A program made the translations under genes and the position numbers. The notes under the pieces are model-generated. The model was not told where the DNA came from. It saw only the letters and a program-made list of their open reading frames with translations, and made no database searches. A stretch of 64,000 nucleotides of DNA from Geminicoccaceae bacterium (GTDB lineage Bacteria > Pseudomonadota > Alphaproteobacteria > Geminicoccales > Geminicoccaceae): assembly GCA_025062095.1 (NCBI GenBank), contig JANXAZ010000005.1, positions 50,677 to 114,676 of the forward strand. The letters are read 5' to 3'. Of the stretch, positions 47,955-56,976 are shown in pieces. How positions within the stretch are numbered: position 1 is the first letter of the stretch; each line of letters starts with the position of its first letter.

Positions 47955-48121
47955 CGCCAGGTCGCTCTCGATGCCGCGGCTCGACCCGTGGGCAAGAGCG
48001 GATCGCCGGCGGCTCTTCTGGTTGCCTTCGGTTACGCGCGCCCGCTGCGCCCTCCGCCGGTACCGGACCGATCTCCTGGGCGAGCTCCGGCAGAGCGACC
48101 GCAGGACCTTCGCGCGGCAAT

Positions 48122-48577
48122 TTAGTCGATCGCCGCTCCCCTCTCAAGAACGGCCTCGGCGGCCCGGCTCGCTTCCGCCGCGAGCCGCGCGCGCAGCTCG
48201 CGCGGCCAACGGCGCGGGCGTCCGCCGCGATCGACGAAAACGACCGTCGTTTCCAAAAGCGCGAGGACCGTTCGCGCCCGCCGGACGGTCTGATGGAAGA
48301 GGGCGGTCGCGGCGCCGAGGCGCCGAAGCTCGGTTTCGAGGTCGAGGAGATCGTCGAGGCGCGCGGGGGCGAGGAACTCCGCCGCGCAGCGGCGCACCAC
48401 GACCATCCCTTCGTGCGCCGCCGAAAGAGTACGATGGTCGTAGCCCAAAGACCGCAAAAACTCGGTGCGCGCTCGTTCGGCGAAGCGGAAATAAGCACCG
48501 TGATACACGACGCCGCCGGCATCGGTGTCCTCGTAATAGACGCGGACGGAGAAGCGACGGGCCGACGCGTCGTTCAA
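48122..48577 (-). CDS. ybgC: YbgC-type acyl-CoA thioesterase
   Basis: The 151-residue hot-dog fold protein is the tol-pal-associated thioesterase. The active-site segment [19 protein letters not shown] starts near residue 14 and is followed by the ARTEFLR helix, both diagnostic. It hydrolyses short-chain acyl-CoAs in vitro; its link to Tol function is unknown. The TTG start at 48577 overlaps the ruvB stop (TTGA), and no ATG fits. Confidence 0.92.
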   Translation of the reverse strand: MNDASARRFSVRVYYEDTDAGGVVYHGAYFRFAERARTEFLRSLGYDHRTLSAAHEGMVVVRRCAAEFLAPARLDDLLDLETELRRLGAATALFHQTVRRARTVLALLETTVVFVDRGGRPRRWPRELRARLAAEASRAAEAVLERGAAID

Positions 48578-49605
48578 TCCGAGGGTTCCTCGAACAGCAT
48601 CGGTTGCTCGGGCTTGGCGGGCGGAGCGAGATCGAGGTGGCGCCAGGCGGCGAGGGTGAGCATCCGCCCGCGCGGTGTCCGGCGCAGAAGACCTTGTTGC
48701 AGCAGGAACGGTTCGACGACTTCTTCGAGAGTGTCGCGTTGTTCGGAGAGCGCGGCGGCCAGGGTGTCGATGCCCACCGGGCCGCCGCCGTAGGCGTCGG
48801 CTATCAACCTAAGGTAGCGACGATCCAGGGCGTCCAGGCCCAAAGAATCGACCTCGAGCCGGACGAGCGCACGGTCGGCCACGGTGCGATCGACGCGCCC
48901 CACGCCTTCGACCGTGGCGAAATCGCGCACCCGGCGCAGCAAGCGCGTCGCCACACGCGGCGTACCGCGCGCTCGACGGGCGATCTCGGTGGCGCCGTCG
49001 GGGGTGAGATCGAGCCGCAACAGAGCCGCGCCGCGGCGAACGATCGCTTCGAGCTCTTCGAGACTGTAGAACTCCAGGCGACAATGGATACCGAAGCGGT
49101 CGCGAAGGGGCGTGGTCAAGAGACCGGTACGGGTGGTGGCCCCGACGAGGGTGAAGGGAACGAGCTCGATCCGCACCGAGCGAGCCGCCGGTCCTTCGCC
49201 GATCACGAGGTCGAGGGCGCGATCCTCCATCGCCGGGTAGAGGATCTCTTCCACCTGCGGCTGCAACCGGTGGATCTCGTCGATGAACAACACGTCGTGC
49301 GGCTGGAGATTGGTGAGAAGGGCCGCGAGATCCCCGGGGCGGCTGATGATCGGCCCGCTCGTCATGCGAAATCCGACCCCGAGCTCGGCGGCCAGGATCT
49401 GGGCAAGGGTGGTTTTCCCGAGCCCGGGTGGGCCGGCGAGAAGCACGTGATCGAGGGGTTCGCCGCGCGCACGAGCGGCCTCGACGAACACGGCGAGATT
49501 GGCCTTGAGCCGGCTCTGGCCGATGAACTCGGCCAGCCGCCTGGGGCGCAGGCTCTGATCGAGATCCTCCGCGCTCGCCTCGGGGTCGAGGACACGGTCG
49601 GTCAC
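48574..49605 (-). CDS. ruvB: Holliday junction branch migration helicase RuvB
   Basis: RuvB is the hexameric AAA motor that drives branch migration with RuvA. The 343-residue product has the N-terminal [11 protein letters not shown] segment, Walker [12 protein letters not shown] near residue 61, Walker [10 protein letters not shown], sensor 1 GATTRTG, the arginine finger region RDRFG and the C-terminal winged helix. The start is GTG at 49605, overlapping the ruvA stop (GTGA). Confidence 0.97.
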   Translation of the reverse strand: MTDRVLDPEASAEDLDQSLRPRRLAEFIGQSRLKANLAVFVEAARARGEPLDHVLLAGPPGLGKTTLAQILAAELGVGFRMTSGPIISRPGDLAALLTNLQPHDVLFIDEIHRLQPQVEEILYPAMEDRALDLVIGEGPAARSVRIELVPFTLVGATTRTGLLTTPLRDRFGIHCRLEFYSLEELEAIVRRGAALLRLDLTPDGATEIARRARGTPRVATRLLRRVRDFATVEGVGRVDRTVADRALVRLEVDSLGLDALDRRYLRLIADAYGGGPVGIDTLAAALSEQRDTLEEVVEPFLLQQGLLRRTPRGRMLTLAAWRHLDLAPPAKPEQPMLFEEPSD

Positions 49606-50210
49606 GGCGGCGCGAGCTCCTTGAGGCCCTCGCGCAGGAGGGCTTCGAGCGAAGCGGTTTCGCCGAGCCGGCCGCGCGCGCGGGCGAGGGCGGAAACCGC
49701 CTCGGCACGCGGAAATCCGAGCCGCAGGAGGGCGGCGAGAGCCTCGGCGGCGGGCCCTTCGCCGGCGCCCTCGGTCGCCGGTTCGGTCGTGCGCGGGGTG
49801 CGGGGCATCTCCGCCACGCGCTCGGCGAGCTCGGCCACGAGACGCCCGGCCAGGCGGAGACCCACGCCGGGAGCGCGCGCCAGGGTCACCCGATCACGGG
49901 CCGCGATCGCGGTCGCGAGCTCGTCCGGTGCGAAGCGACCGAGCAGCTGCAGCGCGAGCTTGGCTCCCACACCCTGCACGGTCTGCAGGAGCCGGAACCA
50001 CGCCCGTTCGGCCGGTTCGAGAAAGCCGTAGAGCAGGATCGCGTCCTCCCGCACGATCGTCTCGATCCACAGCTCGACCGTTTCGCCCGTGCGCGGCAGC
50101 CGTTGCAAGGTGCGCGCACAGGTGTGCACGAGATAGCCGACCCCGTTGACGTCGAGGACCAGGTGATCGTCGCCGACGGCGGCGACCCGCCCGCGCAAAA
50201 ACGCGATCAC
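49602..50210 (-). CDS. ruvA: Holliday junction DNA-binding protein RuvA
   Basis: RuvA holds the four-way junction and loads RuvB. The 202-residue product has the OB-fold start VIAFLRGRV, the DGVGY-like NGVGYLVHT, two helix-hairpin-helix motifs ([15 protein letters not shown] and [15 protein letters not shown]) and a C-terminal RuvB-binding domain after an acidic-polar linker. The GTG at 50210 overlaps the ruvC stop. Confidence 0.95.
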   Translation of the reverse strand: MIAFLRGRVAAVGDDHLVLDVNGVGYLVHTCARTLQRLPRTGETVELWIETIVREDAILLYGFLEPAERAWFRLLQTVQGVGAKLALQLLGRFAPDELATAIAARDRVTLARAPGVGLRLAGRLVAELAERVAEMPRTPRTTEPATEGAGEGPAAEALAALLRLGFPRAEAVSALARARGRLGETASLEALLREGLKELAPP

Positions 50211-50710
50211 GGCGCGAGCCCGGCGGCCGCGAGCCGGAGCGCGGTGGCTCGATGGTGCGCATCGCAGATCGCGACCGCGAGCGCATCGGTGGCATCCGGA
50301 GGCGCCTCGCGCGCACCGGCGAGGAGGTGCCGGACCATCGCCGCGACCTGGTCTTTGCTCGCCGCTCCCGTCCCGGTGACCGCGCGCTTGATCGTGCGCG
50401 CGGCGTATTCGGCGACCTCGAGCCCGGCCCGCGCGGCCGCCAAGAGCACGACGCCCCGCGCCTGACCGAGCTTGAGCGAGGAGGCCGGATTGGAATTGAC
50501 GACCGTCTCCTCGACCGCCGCGCGCTCGGGGGCGTAGGTCGCGATGACCGCCGCGAGCGCATCGTAGAGCGCGGCCAACCGCGCGGGCAACGGATCGTCG
50601 AGAGAGCTCCGTACGATGCCGCAGTCCACGAACCGCAATCGCCCGGCGCGGGCCTCGACGACCCCCCACCCCGTGACGCGCAGGCCGGGATCGAGACCGA
50701 GCACCCGCAC
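50207..50710 (-). CDS. ruvC: Holliday junction resolvase RuvC
   Basis: The 167-residue nuclease cuts four-way junctions symmetrically. Catalytic acids are visible: Asp7 in LGLDPG, Glu67 in VEETVVN, and the late pair in DATDALAVAICDAHH. It starts with GTG. The order ruvC-ruvA-ruvB-ybgC with three 4-base overlaps suggests tight translational coupling. It ends up directly downstream of yebC (13-base gap), as in many bacteria. Confidence 0.96.
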   Translation of the reverse strand: MRVLGLDPGLRVTGWGVVEARAGRLRFVDCGIVRSSLDDPLPARLAALYDALAAVIATYAPERAAVEETVVNSNPASSLKLGQARGVVLLAAARAGLEVAEYAARTIKRAVTGTGAASKDQVAAMVRHLLAGAREAPPDATDALAVAICDAHHRATALRLAAAGLAP

Positions 50711-50723
50711 CGCCCGGCTCCTC

Positions 50724-51470
50724 TCAGGCCGACAGACGCTGGAGCGCCCGCTCCGAGACCTCGAAATTCGCGGTCACGCGCTGCACGTCGTCGTTCTCGT
50801 CGAGCGCTTCGAGCAGCTTGAAGAGGCTTTCGGCGCGCTCGTCGTCGACCGGAACCGTGACCAGGGGCCGCCAGCCGAGGTAGGCCTGATCGGGAGGGCC
50901 GAAGCGCCGCTCGAGATGCTCGCGCACGCTCGCGAGGTCTTCGGGAGCACAAGTGATCTCGTGGCCCCGTTCGTCGCTCGCGCAATCCGTGGCACCGGCT
51001 TCGATCGCCGCTTCGAGCATGACCTCGGGGCTCGCCGCCTGCGGAGGATACTGGACGACACCGATGCGGTCGAACTGGAAGATGACGCTGTTGGTCTCGC
51101 CCAAGCTCCCGCCGAAGCGGTTGAACGTGGCCCGGATTTCGCTTGCCGTGCGATTGCGGTTGTCGGTCAGGGCTTCGACGATGATCGCCACGCCTCCCGG
51201 ACCGTAACCCTCGTAGCGGACTTCCTGATAGTCCTCGCCTCCGCCGCCACCGCCGCGGCGGATCGCCCGCTCGATGTTCTCTTTGGGCACGTTTTCGGAC
51301 TTGCAGGCCTGGATCGCGGCGCGCAGCCGCGGGTTGTGGGCCGGATCGGGCAGGCCCTGGCGGGCCGCGACCTGCACTTCGCGCAAAAGGCGCGTGAACT
51401 TCCGTGCACGAGCCGCATCCTGGCGGCTCTTGCGGTGCATGATGTTCTTGAACTGGGAATGACCGGCCAT
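50724..51470 (-). CDS. yebC: YebC/PmpR family DNA-binding regulatory protein
   Basis: The 248-residue product starts [14 protein letters not shown], the signature of the YebC/TACO1 family. It also has the GRGGGGG-like [10 protein letters not shown] turn and [14 protein letters not shown]. Bacterial members regulate transcription or help ribosomes at proline-rich stretches. The ATG at 51470 is unambiguous. It is the first gene of the minus-strand run; its promoter must lie in the 445-base gap upstream. Confidence 0.95.
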   Translation of the reverse strand: MAGHSQFKNIMHRKSRQDAARARKFTRLLREVQVAARQGLPDPAHNPRLRAAIQACKSENVPKENIERAIRRGGGGGGEDYQEVRYEGYGPGGVAIIVEALTDNRNRTASEIRATFNRFGGSLGETNSVIFQFDRIGVVQYPPQAASPEVMLEAAIEAGATDCASDERGHEITCAPEDLASVREHLERRFGPPDQAYLGWRPLVTVPVDDERAESLFKLLEALDENDDVQRVTANFEVSERALQRLSA

Positions 51471-51762
51471 GCTCGCTTCGCGTGGTGGTTCGACGCGACC
51501 GTCATGTAATCGAGATCGGCGGCCTTCGCCACCCGCCGATCGCCCGTGCGGACCTGTGCGTCGGCCGGCGCGGCCGCGGACGGCGGGCGTGCAACTTACG
51601 GGCGATGCGATGGCCGCTCCTCGGCCCGTCGCGCCGCTCGGCGCACCGCGCGCTGTGACGCGATCCACGAATCACGTAAAATTGATGACAAAATTCATCG
51701 AATATCGGTCGAGGATCTCCTCGAATTCCGAGCGATAGATCGCCTTCCGGTTGTTTTTCCTC

Positions 51763-51791
51763 TTGCCCGGCGGCCGTTTTCAACGTATGGT
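51763..51791 (+). promoter_or_regulatory. promoter of a short transcript / hslVU-region leader
   Basis: TTGCCC (51763-51768) and TATGGT (51786-51791) are separated by exactly 17 bases, a good housekeeping promoter for this GC-rich genome. The same stretch also reads as CTTG-N18-CGTATGGTTG, a partial match to the alphaproteobacterial RpoH pattern. Initiation would fall near 51799. Confidence 0.55.
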
Positions 51792-51798
51792 TGCATCC

Positions 51799-51865
51799 GT
51801 CAGTCAGACGGTGCCTCCCTCCCTCCCTGGCCCCCGCCGGCCCAGCCTCGCGGGGGCGCTTTTTT
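51799..51865 (+). ncRNA. candidate short C-rich RNA or terminated leader
   Basis: If the promoter at 51763-51791 and the terminator at 51830-51865 are both real, the product is about 67 nt. Bases 51814-51828 read CCTCCCTCCCTCCCT, a run complementary to Shine-Dalgarno sequences and reminiscent of the CCUCC loops of alphaproteobacterial small RNAs. It could be a trans-acting RNA or an attenuator whose read-through feeds the 82-aa gene and hslVU. No known RNA family was recognised. Confidence 0.4.
51830..51865 (+). terminator. rho-independent terminator
   Basis: GCCCCCGC (51830-51837) pairs perfectly with GCGGGGGC (51850-51857) around a 12-base loop, followed by GC and six T (51860-51865). It sits between a promoter and the 82-aa gene, not behind a gene, so it ends a short transcript or attenuates a longer one. 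Confidence 0.8.
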
Positions 51866-51915
51866 CGGGGAGCCCTGCACAACGGGCCGGGAACCAAAAC
51901 GAGGAAGGAACGATC

Positions 51916-52164
51916 ATGACCATCAGCCCGCCGAGCACGCTCGACCTCGATTGGCAGGATTCCGCGCTCGACGGCGACGCCTCCGATCCGCTCGCCCTGT
52001 GCGAGCGGTTGCGCGCCGAGCTGCGCGAGCTCGAGCCCGTCGTTTCGGCCGCGACGCTCGTCACCGTGGCTTTTCGGATGCGCGACGAGGCGGGGCTCGT
52101 CGCCGCGCTCCGGGTGCTCGCGCAAGCGATCGACCAGCTCGAGCGCCAGCGCCGCGACGGCTGA
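51916..52164 (+). CDS. 82-aa protein of unknown function upstream of hslVU
   Basis: The 82-residue product was not recognised. Its first 25 residues are acidic and Ser/Pro-rich ([17 protein letters not shown]). The rest is a strongly helical, amphipathic stretch with [14 protein letters not shown] and [12 protein letters not shown] that may form a small coiled-coil or helical hairpin. There is no signal peptide or membrane segment. The ATG at 51916 has GGAAGGAA about seven bases upstream. The frame is open further upstream, but that crosses the terminator. It lies between the terminator and the heat-shock-like promoter of hslVU. Confidence 0.6.
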   Translation: MTISPPSTLDLDWQDSALDGDASDPLALCERLRAELRELEPVVSAATLVTVAFRMRDEAGLVAALRVLAQAIDQLERQRRDG

Positions 52165-52178
52165 GGTCGGGCTTCGGG

Positions 52179-52208
52179 CTTGAACGCGGCGGTCCGAGCG
52201 CCACATCC
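52179..52208 (+). promoter_or_regulatory. heat-shock (RpoH-type) promoter of hslVU
   Basis: CTTGAA (52179-52184) is followed after 16 bases by CCACATCC (52201-52208), close to the sigma-32 consensus CTTGAA-N(13-17)-CCCCATnT with two mismatches in the second box. It lies 103 bases upstream of hslV, a known heat-shock gene pair. Confidence 0.55.
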
Positions 52209-52230
52209 AGCGATCGATCCGCGATCGGAA

Positions 52231-52261
52231 GGGTGCGGTCGACGGGTTTCGGGCCGCACCC
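52231..52261 (+). other. stem-loop in the hslV 5' leader
   Basis: GGGTGCGG (52231-52238) pairs perfectly with CCGCACCC (52254-52261) around a 15-base loop. No T-run follows. It would sit at the 5' end of the heat-shock transcript, where it could stabilise the mRNA. Confidence 0.45.
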
Positions 52262-52310
52262 GTCCGTGATCGGTCGGAGGGTCCCGGAGCGGAGGCCGGA
52301 GAAGGGGCGC

Positions 52311-52859
52311 TTGGACGAGCGTGGTTGGCACGGCACGACGATCCTTTCGGTCCGTCGAGGCCGACAAGTCGTGATGGCCGGCGACGGCCAGGTCAGTCTC
52401 GGCCAGACGATCGTCAAGGCGAACGCGAAGAAAGTCCGTCGGCTGGGCCAGGGACGGATCCTCGCCGGCTTCGCGGGCTCCACCGCGGACGCCCTGACCC
52501 TGCTCGAGCGCCTCGAGGCCAAGCTCGAACGCCATCCGGGCCAGCTCGTCCGCGCCTGTGTCGAGCTCGCCAAGGACTGGCGCACCGACCGCTACCTCCG
52601 TCGCCTGGAGGCGATGATGGCGGTCGCCGATGCCGAGAGCTCGCTCGTGATCACGGGCGCCGGAGACGTCCTCGAGCCGGAAGGCGGTCTGATCGGCATC
52701 GGCTCCGGCGGGCCTTACGCGCTCGCCGCGGCGCGCGCGCTCCTCGAATCGACGGAGCTCGGCGCGGAAGAGATCGCGCGGCGGGCGATGCGCATCGCAG
52801 CCGGCATCTGCGTGTACACCAATACCGAACTCACCATCGAGGTCCTCGATCTGCCGTGA
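52311..52859 (+). CDS. hslV: HslV (ClpQ) protease subunit
   Basis: HslV is the proteasome-like threonine peptidase of the HslUV complex. The 182-residue product has [10 protein letters not shown] near residue 8; the processed N-terminal Thr (about T9) is the nucleophile. [14 protein letters not shown] and the [14 protein letters not shown] segment follow, all standard. A TTG at 52311 is the best start because it matches family N-termini and has GGAGAAGG about nine bases upstream. The stop overlaps hslU (GTGA). It lies behind a heat-shock-like promoter. Confidence 0.95.
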   Translation: MDERGWHGTTILSVRRGRQVVMAGDGQVSLGQTIVKANAKKVRRLGQGRILAGFAGSTADALTLLERLEAKLERHPGQLVRACVELAKDWRTDRYLRRLEAMMAVADAESSLVITGAGDVLEPEGGLIGIGSGGPYALAAARALLESTELGAEEIARRAMRIAAGICVYTNTELTIEVLDLP

Positions 52860-54163
52860 CCGCGCTCACTCCCCGCGAGATCGTCTCGGAGCTCGATCGC
52901 TTCATCGTGGGCCAAGAGGCGGCGAAGAAGGCGGTGGCGATCGCCTTGCGCAATCGCTGGCGTCGCCAACAGCTCGACGAGAACCTGCGCGAAGAGGTGC
53001 TGCCCAAGAACATCCTCATGATCGGGCCCACGGGCTGCGGCAAGACAGAGATCGCGCGGCGCCTCGCACGGCTCGCGCAAGCTCCCTTTCTCAAGGTCGA
53101 AGCCACCAAGTTCACCGAGGTCGGTTACGTCGGGCGCGACGTCGAAAGCATCATGCGCGATCTCGTCGAGGTGGCGATCAAGATGACGCGCGAACGGATG
53201 CGCCGCGAGGTGGCGGCGCAAGCCGAGCGCAACGCCGAAGAGCGCGTCTTGGACGCGCTCGTCGGGCCCGCCGCCGGTCCCGAGACCCGGGAGAAGTTCC
53301 GCCGCATGTTGCGGGCGGGCGCGCTCGCCGACCGCGAAATCGAAATCGAGGTCCAGGAGACCGGGGGCGGCTTCCCCACCTTCGAGCTGCCGGGGGTACC
53401 GGGCGCGCACATGGGGGTGATCAATCTCGGCGAGATGCTGAGCCGAGCGTTCGGGGGCCGTCCGCGGCGGCGCAAGATGACGGTCGCCGAATCGTACCGC
53501 GTTCTCATGGCCGAAGAATCGGACAAACTCCTCGATCAAGACAAGGTCGTCCGCGACGGGATCCAGGCCGCCGAGCAATCCGGCATCGTCTTCATCGACG
53601 AGATCGACAAGATCACCGCGCGCGAGAGCCGGATCGGAGCCGATGTCAGCCGCGAGGGCGTGCAACGCGATCTCTTGCCCCTCGTGGAAGGCACGACGGT
53701 GACCACCAAGTACGGACCGGTGCGCAGCGACCACGTGCTGTTCATCGCTTCCGGTGCGTTCCATTTGAGCAAGCCGTCGGACCTCCTACCCGAACTGCAG
53801 GGACGGTTGCCCATCCGGGTCGAACTCCAACCGCTCGGGCGCGAGGATCTGCGCCGCATTCTGGTCGAGCCGGAAGCGAGCCTCGTGCGTCAATACACGG
53901 CGCTCATGGCCACCGAAGGGGTCCGGCTCGAATTCACCCCGGATGCTCTCGACGAGATCGCGGCGCTGGCTCACGAGATCAATCAACGTGTCGAGAACAT
54001 CGGCGCCCGCCGGCTGCAGACGGTAATGGAGCGCTTGGTCGAGGACATCAGCTTCACCGCTTCCGACCGCAGCGGCGAGCGGATCGTGATCGATCGCGAT
54101 TACGTGCGCCGGCAGGTAGGCGAGCTCGTGGGATCCGCCGACCTCTCCCGGTTCATCCTATGA
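52856..54163 (+). CDS. hslU: HslU (ClpY) ATPase subunit
   Basis: HslU is the AAA+ unfoldase that feeds HslV. The 435-residue product begins [17 protein letters not shown] and has Walker [16 protein letters not shown] near residue 57. It then has the [13 protein letters not shown] pore-loop region, an intermediate domain (about 110-240) and Walker [12 protein letters not shown]. The C-terminus LSRFIL is the HslV-activating tail. The GTG at 52856 overlaps the hslV stop. Confidence 0.97.
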   Translation: MTALTPREIVSELDRFIVGQEAAKKAVAIALRNRWRRQQLDENLREEVLPKNILMIGPTGCGKTEIARRLARLAQAPFLKVEATKFTEVGYVGRDVESIMRDLVEVAIKMTRERMRREVAAQAERNAEERVLDALVGPAAGPETREKFRRMLRAGALADREIEIEVQETGGGFPTFELPGVPGAHMGVINLGEMLSRAFGGRPRRRKMTVAESYRVLMAEESDKLLDQDKVVRDGIQAAEQSGIVFIDEIDKITARESRIGADVSREGVQRDLLPLVEGTTVTTKYGPVRSDHVLFIASGAFHLSKPSDLLPELQGRLPIRVELQPLGREDLRRILVEPEASLVRQYTALMATEGVRLEFTPDALDEIAALAHEINQRVENIGARRLQTVMERLVEDISFTASDRSGERIVIDRDYVRRQVGELVGSADLSRFIL

Positions 54164-54252
54164 GCACCCGGGAAGAAAGGCGCCGCTGTCCCCGCCGGCT
54201 CGTCGCGCCCGCGGCCGCGCCCTGAGAGATCGCGCCCGTCGGAGCCCCGCCC

Positions 54253-55656
54253 ATGATGTACCTGAGCACGCGCGGCCGCGCCGGCCGGCGCAGCTTCGAA
54301 GAGGTGTTGCTCGCCGGATTGGCCGAAGACGGCGGTCTGTTCCTTCCCGAGCGCTGGCCCGCTCTCGACCGCGACCGACTGGAGGCGCTCGACGGGGCGG
54401 ATTATCCCGCGACCGCGGCGGCGGTGCTCGCTCCTTTCGCGGAAGGGTGTTTCGAGGAAGACGAACTGCTCGCGATGGCGCGCGAGGCCTACGCCGGCTT
54501 CGCGCATCCGGCCGTCGCGCCTTTGCGCCAGCTCGATCCGAGCCTTTGGCTCCTCGAACTCTTCTTCGGCCCCACGCTCGCGTTCAAGGATTTCGCGCTC
54601 CAGCTCCTCGCGCGCATGTTCGAGCGCGTACTCGTCCGCCGAGACGAAACGATCACGATACTGGGAGCGACTTCGGGCGACACCGGATCGGCCGCGATCG
54701 CCGCGGTCGCCGGACGGCGGAGGATGCGCGTCCTGATCCTGCATCCCCACGAGCGCGTCTCGCCTGTCCAGCGGCGTCAGATGACCACCGTGGATGCGCC
54801 CAACGTGGCCAACGTCGCCATCCGAGGCACTTTCGACGACTGCCAGAACATCGTGAAAGTCCTTTTCAACGACGCCGCTTTCCGCAAAGAGGCGAAGCTC
54901 GCGGCGGTGAATTCGATCAACTGGGCGCGCATCGCGGCGCAAGCCGCCTATTACGTGTACGCCGCGTTGCGGCTCGGGTGTCTGCGGCGGCCGGTGGGCT
55001 TTTGCGTGCCGACCGGGAACTTCGGCGACGTCTACGCGGGCCACGTCGCCCGCTGCATGGGGCTCCCCGTCCACCGGCTCCTCGTCGCGACCAATCGGAA
55101 CGATATCCTCGCGCGCTTTTTCGAAAGCGGAGAATATCGCGCGGGCGAGGTCGTCCAGACGTCGAGCCCGTCGATGGACATTCAGGTCGCTTCCAATTTC
55201 GAAAGGCTTCTTTTCGAGCTCGTGGACGGAGACGGCGCAGCGGTCGCGCAACTGATGAACCGTTTCGCGCAGGAGCGGGGCTTCGCCGTTTCCTCGCGGG
55301 CCCACGCCCGCGCGCGCGCGCTTTTCGAAGCGGGGACGGCCGACGACGAGCAGACGCGCGCGACGATCGCCCGCTGGTACGAGCGCACGGGCGGTGCGGT
55401 GCTCGTGGATCCCCACACGGCGGTCGGGCTCGCGGTCGCCGAGCGCCTGCGCGGAACGTCCTCGCATCCCTTGGTCGTCCTCGCCACGGCCCATCCGGCG
55501 AAGTTCCCCGAGGCGGTCGAACGCGCGACCGGCCGGCCTCCGCCCCCGCCCGTGCGGCTCGCCGACCTCTTCGCGCGCACCGAACGGTTCACCGTGCTCC
55601 CGGCCGATCCCGCCGCGGTCGCCGACTTCCTGCGCAGCTGGCAAGCGACGCCATGA
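54253..55656 (+). CDS. thrC: threonine synthase
   Basis: This PLP enzyme converts O-phospho-homoserine to threonine. The 467-residue product is of the longer proteobacterial/fungal type. It starts MYLSTRG (the ATG at 54253 or the one at 54256), then SFEEVLLAGLAEDGGLFLPE, PLP lysine K112 in TLAFKDFALQ, the phosphate loop GATSGDTGSAA and the SSPSMDIQVASNFERLLFE segment. Its stop overlaps the M16 peptidase gene (ATGA), a common alphaproteobacterial pair. Confidence 0.96.
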   Translation: MMYLSTRGRAGRRSFEEVLLAGLAEDGGLFLPERWPALDRDRLEALDGADYPATAAAVLAPFAEGCFEEDELLAMAREAYAGFAHPAVAPLRQLDPSLWLLELFFGPTLAFKDFALQLLARMFERVLVRRDETITILGATSGDTGSAAIAAVAGRRRMRVLILHPHERVSPVQRRQMTTVDAPNVANVAIRGTFDDCQNIVKVLFNDAAFRKEAKLAAVNSINWARIAAQAAYYVYAALRLGCLRRPVGFCVPTGNFGDVYAGHVARCMGLPVHRLLVATNRNDILARFFESGEYRAGEVVQTSSPSMDIQVASNFERLLFELVDGDGAAVAQLMNRFAQERGFAVSSRAHARARALFEAGTADDEQTRATIARWYERTGGAVLVDPHTAVGLAVAERLRGTSSHPLVVLATAHPAKFPEAVERATGRPPPPPVRLADLFARTERFTVLPADPAAVADFLRSWQATP

Positions 55657-56918
55657 CCCCGGAGACCCGCGTTACGACCTTGCCCAACGGTTTTCGGGTG
55701 ATCAGCGAAAAACTGCCCGGGGTTCGGACCGCCGCCGTGGGCGTGTGGGTCGACGCCGGGACGCGCCACGAGCCGGCGCGCCTCAACGGTATCGCGCATC
55801 TTCTCGAGCACATGGTCTTCAAGGGCACGCGAACGCGCAGCGCCAAGGACATCGCCTGTGCGATCGAGGCCGTGGGCGGCTCCTTGAACGCCTGGACCTC
55901 GCGCGAACACACCGCGTTCCACGCCCGCGTGCTCGCCGAAGACGTGCCCCTCGCCGTCGAGCTCGTCGCCGACATCCTCACGAATCCGCTCTTGGACGAG
56001 CAGGAGCTCGCGAAAGAACGCGACGTCGTGATCCAGGAACTCGGACAAGTCGAAGACACACCCGACGATCTCGTCTTCGACCTTTTCCAAGAACGTGCCT
56101 TTCCCGATCAGCCCTTGGGCCGCTCGATCTTGGGAAGCGAAGAGACCATCCGCGCAATCGCGCGCGATTCGCTCCTCGCCTTCATGGCCGAACATTACGT
56201 GCCGGGACGCATGGTCCTCGCCGCCGCCGGTGCGGTCGATCACGAGCGCCTGGTCGCGCTCGCGGAGCGCTGGTTCGGAGAACGCGAACCGCGTCCCGCG
56301 CCCGTGACGGTCCGCGCGCGCTACGTCGGCGGTCGCGAACGAGACGGTCGCGATCTCGAACAGGTTCACCTGTGCTTCGGCCTCGAGGGTGTGTCTTATC
56401 ACGACCCCGACTACTGGGCGGTGCAGGTCCTGGCCACGGCCCTCGGTGGCGGGATGTCGTCGCGCTTGTTTCAGGAAGTACGCGAAAATCGCGGCCTGTG
56501 CTACGAGATCGAGGCGTTTTCCTCGTCTTTTGCAGATACCGGACTGTTCGGGATCTACACCGGTACGGCTCCTGACAAACTCGAAGAGCTCCTGGAAGTG
56601 ACGGTCACCGAAACGCGCTCGCTCGTGCGCGATCCCGAGCCTGCCGAAATCGAACGCGCCAAGGCCCAGCTCCGGGCCGGTCTTCTCATGTCGCTCGAGA
56701 GCTGCGCCGGTGTCGCCGATTCGATCGCCCGCCAGCTGCTGATCTACGGCCGGCGCATTCCGGTCGAGGAGCTGCTCGCCAGGATCGAGGCGGTCGATCG
56801 CGAAGCCGTGCGCCGAGCGGGCGAGCGGCTGTTCGCCTCGGGAGGAGCCACCACCCTGGCCCTCCTCGGCCCGGTCGCGTGCGGCTGCGAACTCGAGCTC
56901 GGCCGCATCGTCGCTTAG
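55653..56918 (+). CDS. M16 family zinc metallopeptidase
   Basis: The 421-residue product is an M16 (pitrilysin/mitochondrial processing peptidase beta-like) protein. It has the inverted zinc motif HLLEH (His49, Glu52, His53), the downstream Glu around residues 125-130, and LGGGMSSRLFQEVRENRGLCY in the C-terminal half, the substrate-binding R/Y segment. No signal peptide is seen, so it is likely cytoplasmic. The natural substrate is unknown. It is translationally coupled to thrC. Confidence 0.92.
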   Translation: MTPETRVTTLPNGFRVISEKLPGVRTAAVGVWVDAGTRHEPARLNGIAHLLEHMVFKGTRTRSAKDIACAIEAVGGSLNAWTSREHTAFHARVLAEDVPLAVELVADILTNPLLDEQELAKERDVVIQELGQVEDTPDDLVFDLFQERAFPDQPLGRSILGSEETIRAIARDSLLAFMAEHYVPGRMVLAAAGAVDHERLVALAERWFGEREPRPAPVTVRARYVGGRERDGRDLEQVHLCFGLEGVSYHDPDYWAVQVLATALGGGMSSRLFQEVRENRGLCYEIEAFSSSFADTGLFGIYTGTAPDKLEELLEVTVTETRSLVRDPEPAEIERAKAQLRAGLLMSLESCAGVADSIARQLLIYGRRIPVEELLARIEAVDREAVRRAGERLFASGGATTLALLGPVACGCELELGRIVA

Positions 56919-56976
56919 ACCGCCGCTTCTTTCCGCGGGGCTTGTGCACCTCGGCCGCGCGGCTTAGGGGCCGCCC

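Larger units (their letters stand above)
51471..51915. other. 445-base gap between yebC and the 82-aa gene
   Basis: This is the only gap over 300 bases. The yebC-proximal half is plain GC-rich sequence. Bases 51655-51765 are relatively AT-rich and may hold the yebC promoter on the minus strand, though no clear element was picked. The right-hand part holds a good housekeeping-type promoter, a pyrimidine tract of CCTCCC repeats, and a rho-independent terminator, all on the plus strand (listed separately). The final 50 bases hold the ribosome site of the 82-aa gene. Confidence 0.7.

Noticed and set aside
47955..48121. Possible tolQ promoter (TTGCCC with a weak -10 box on the minus strand)
   Set aside because: The -10 element is poor and the spacing is the only support; transcription may come from upstream.
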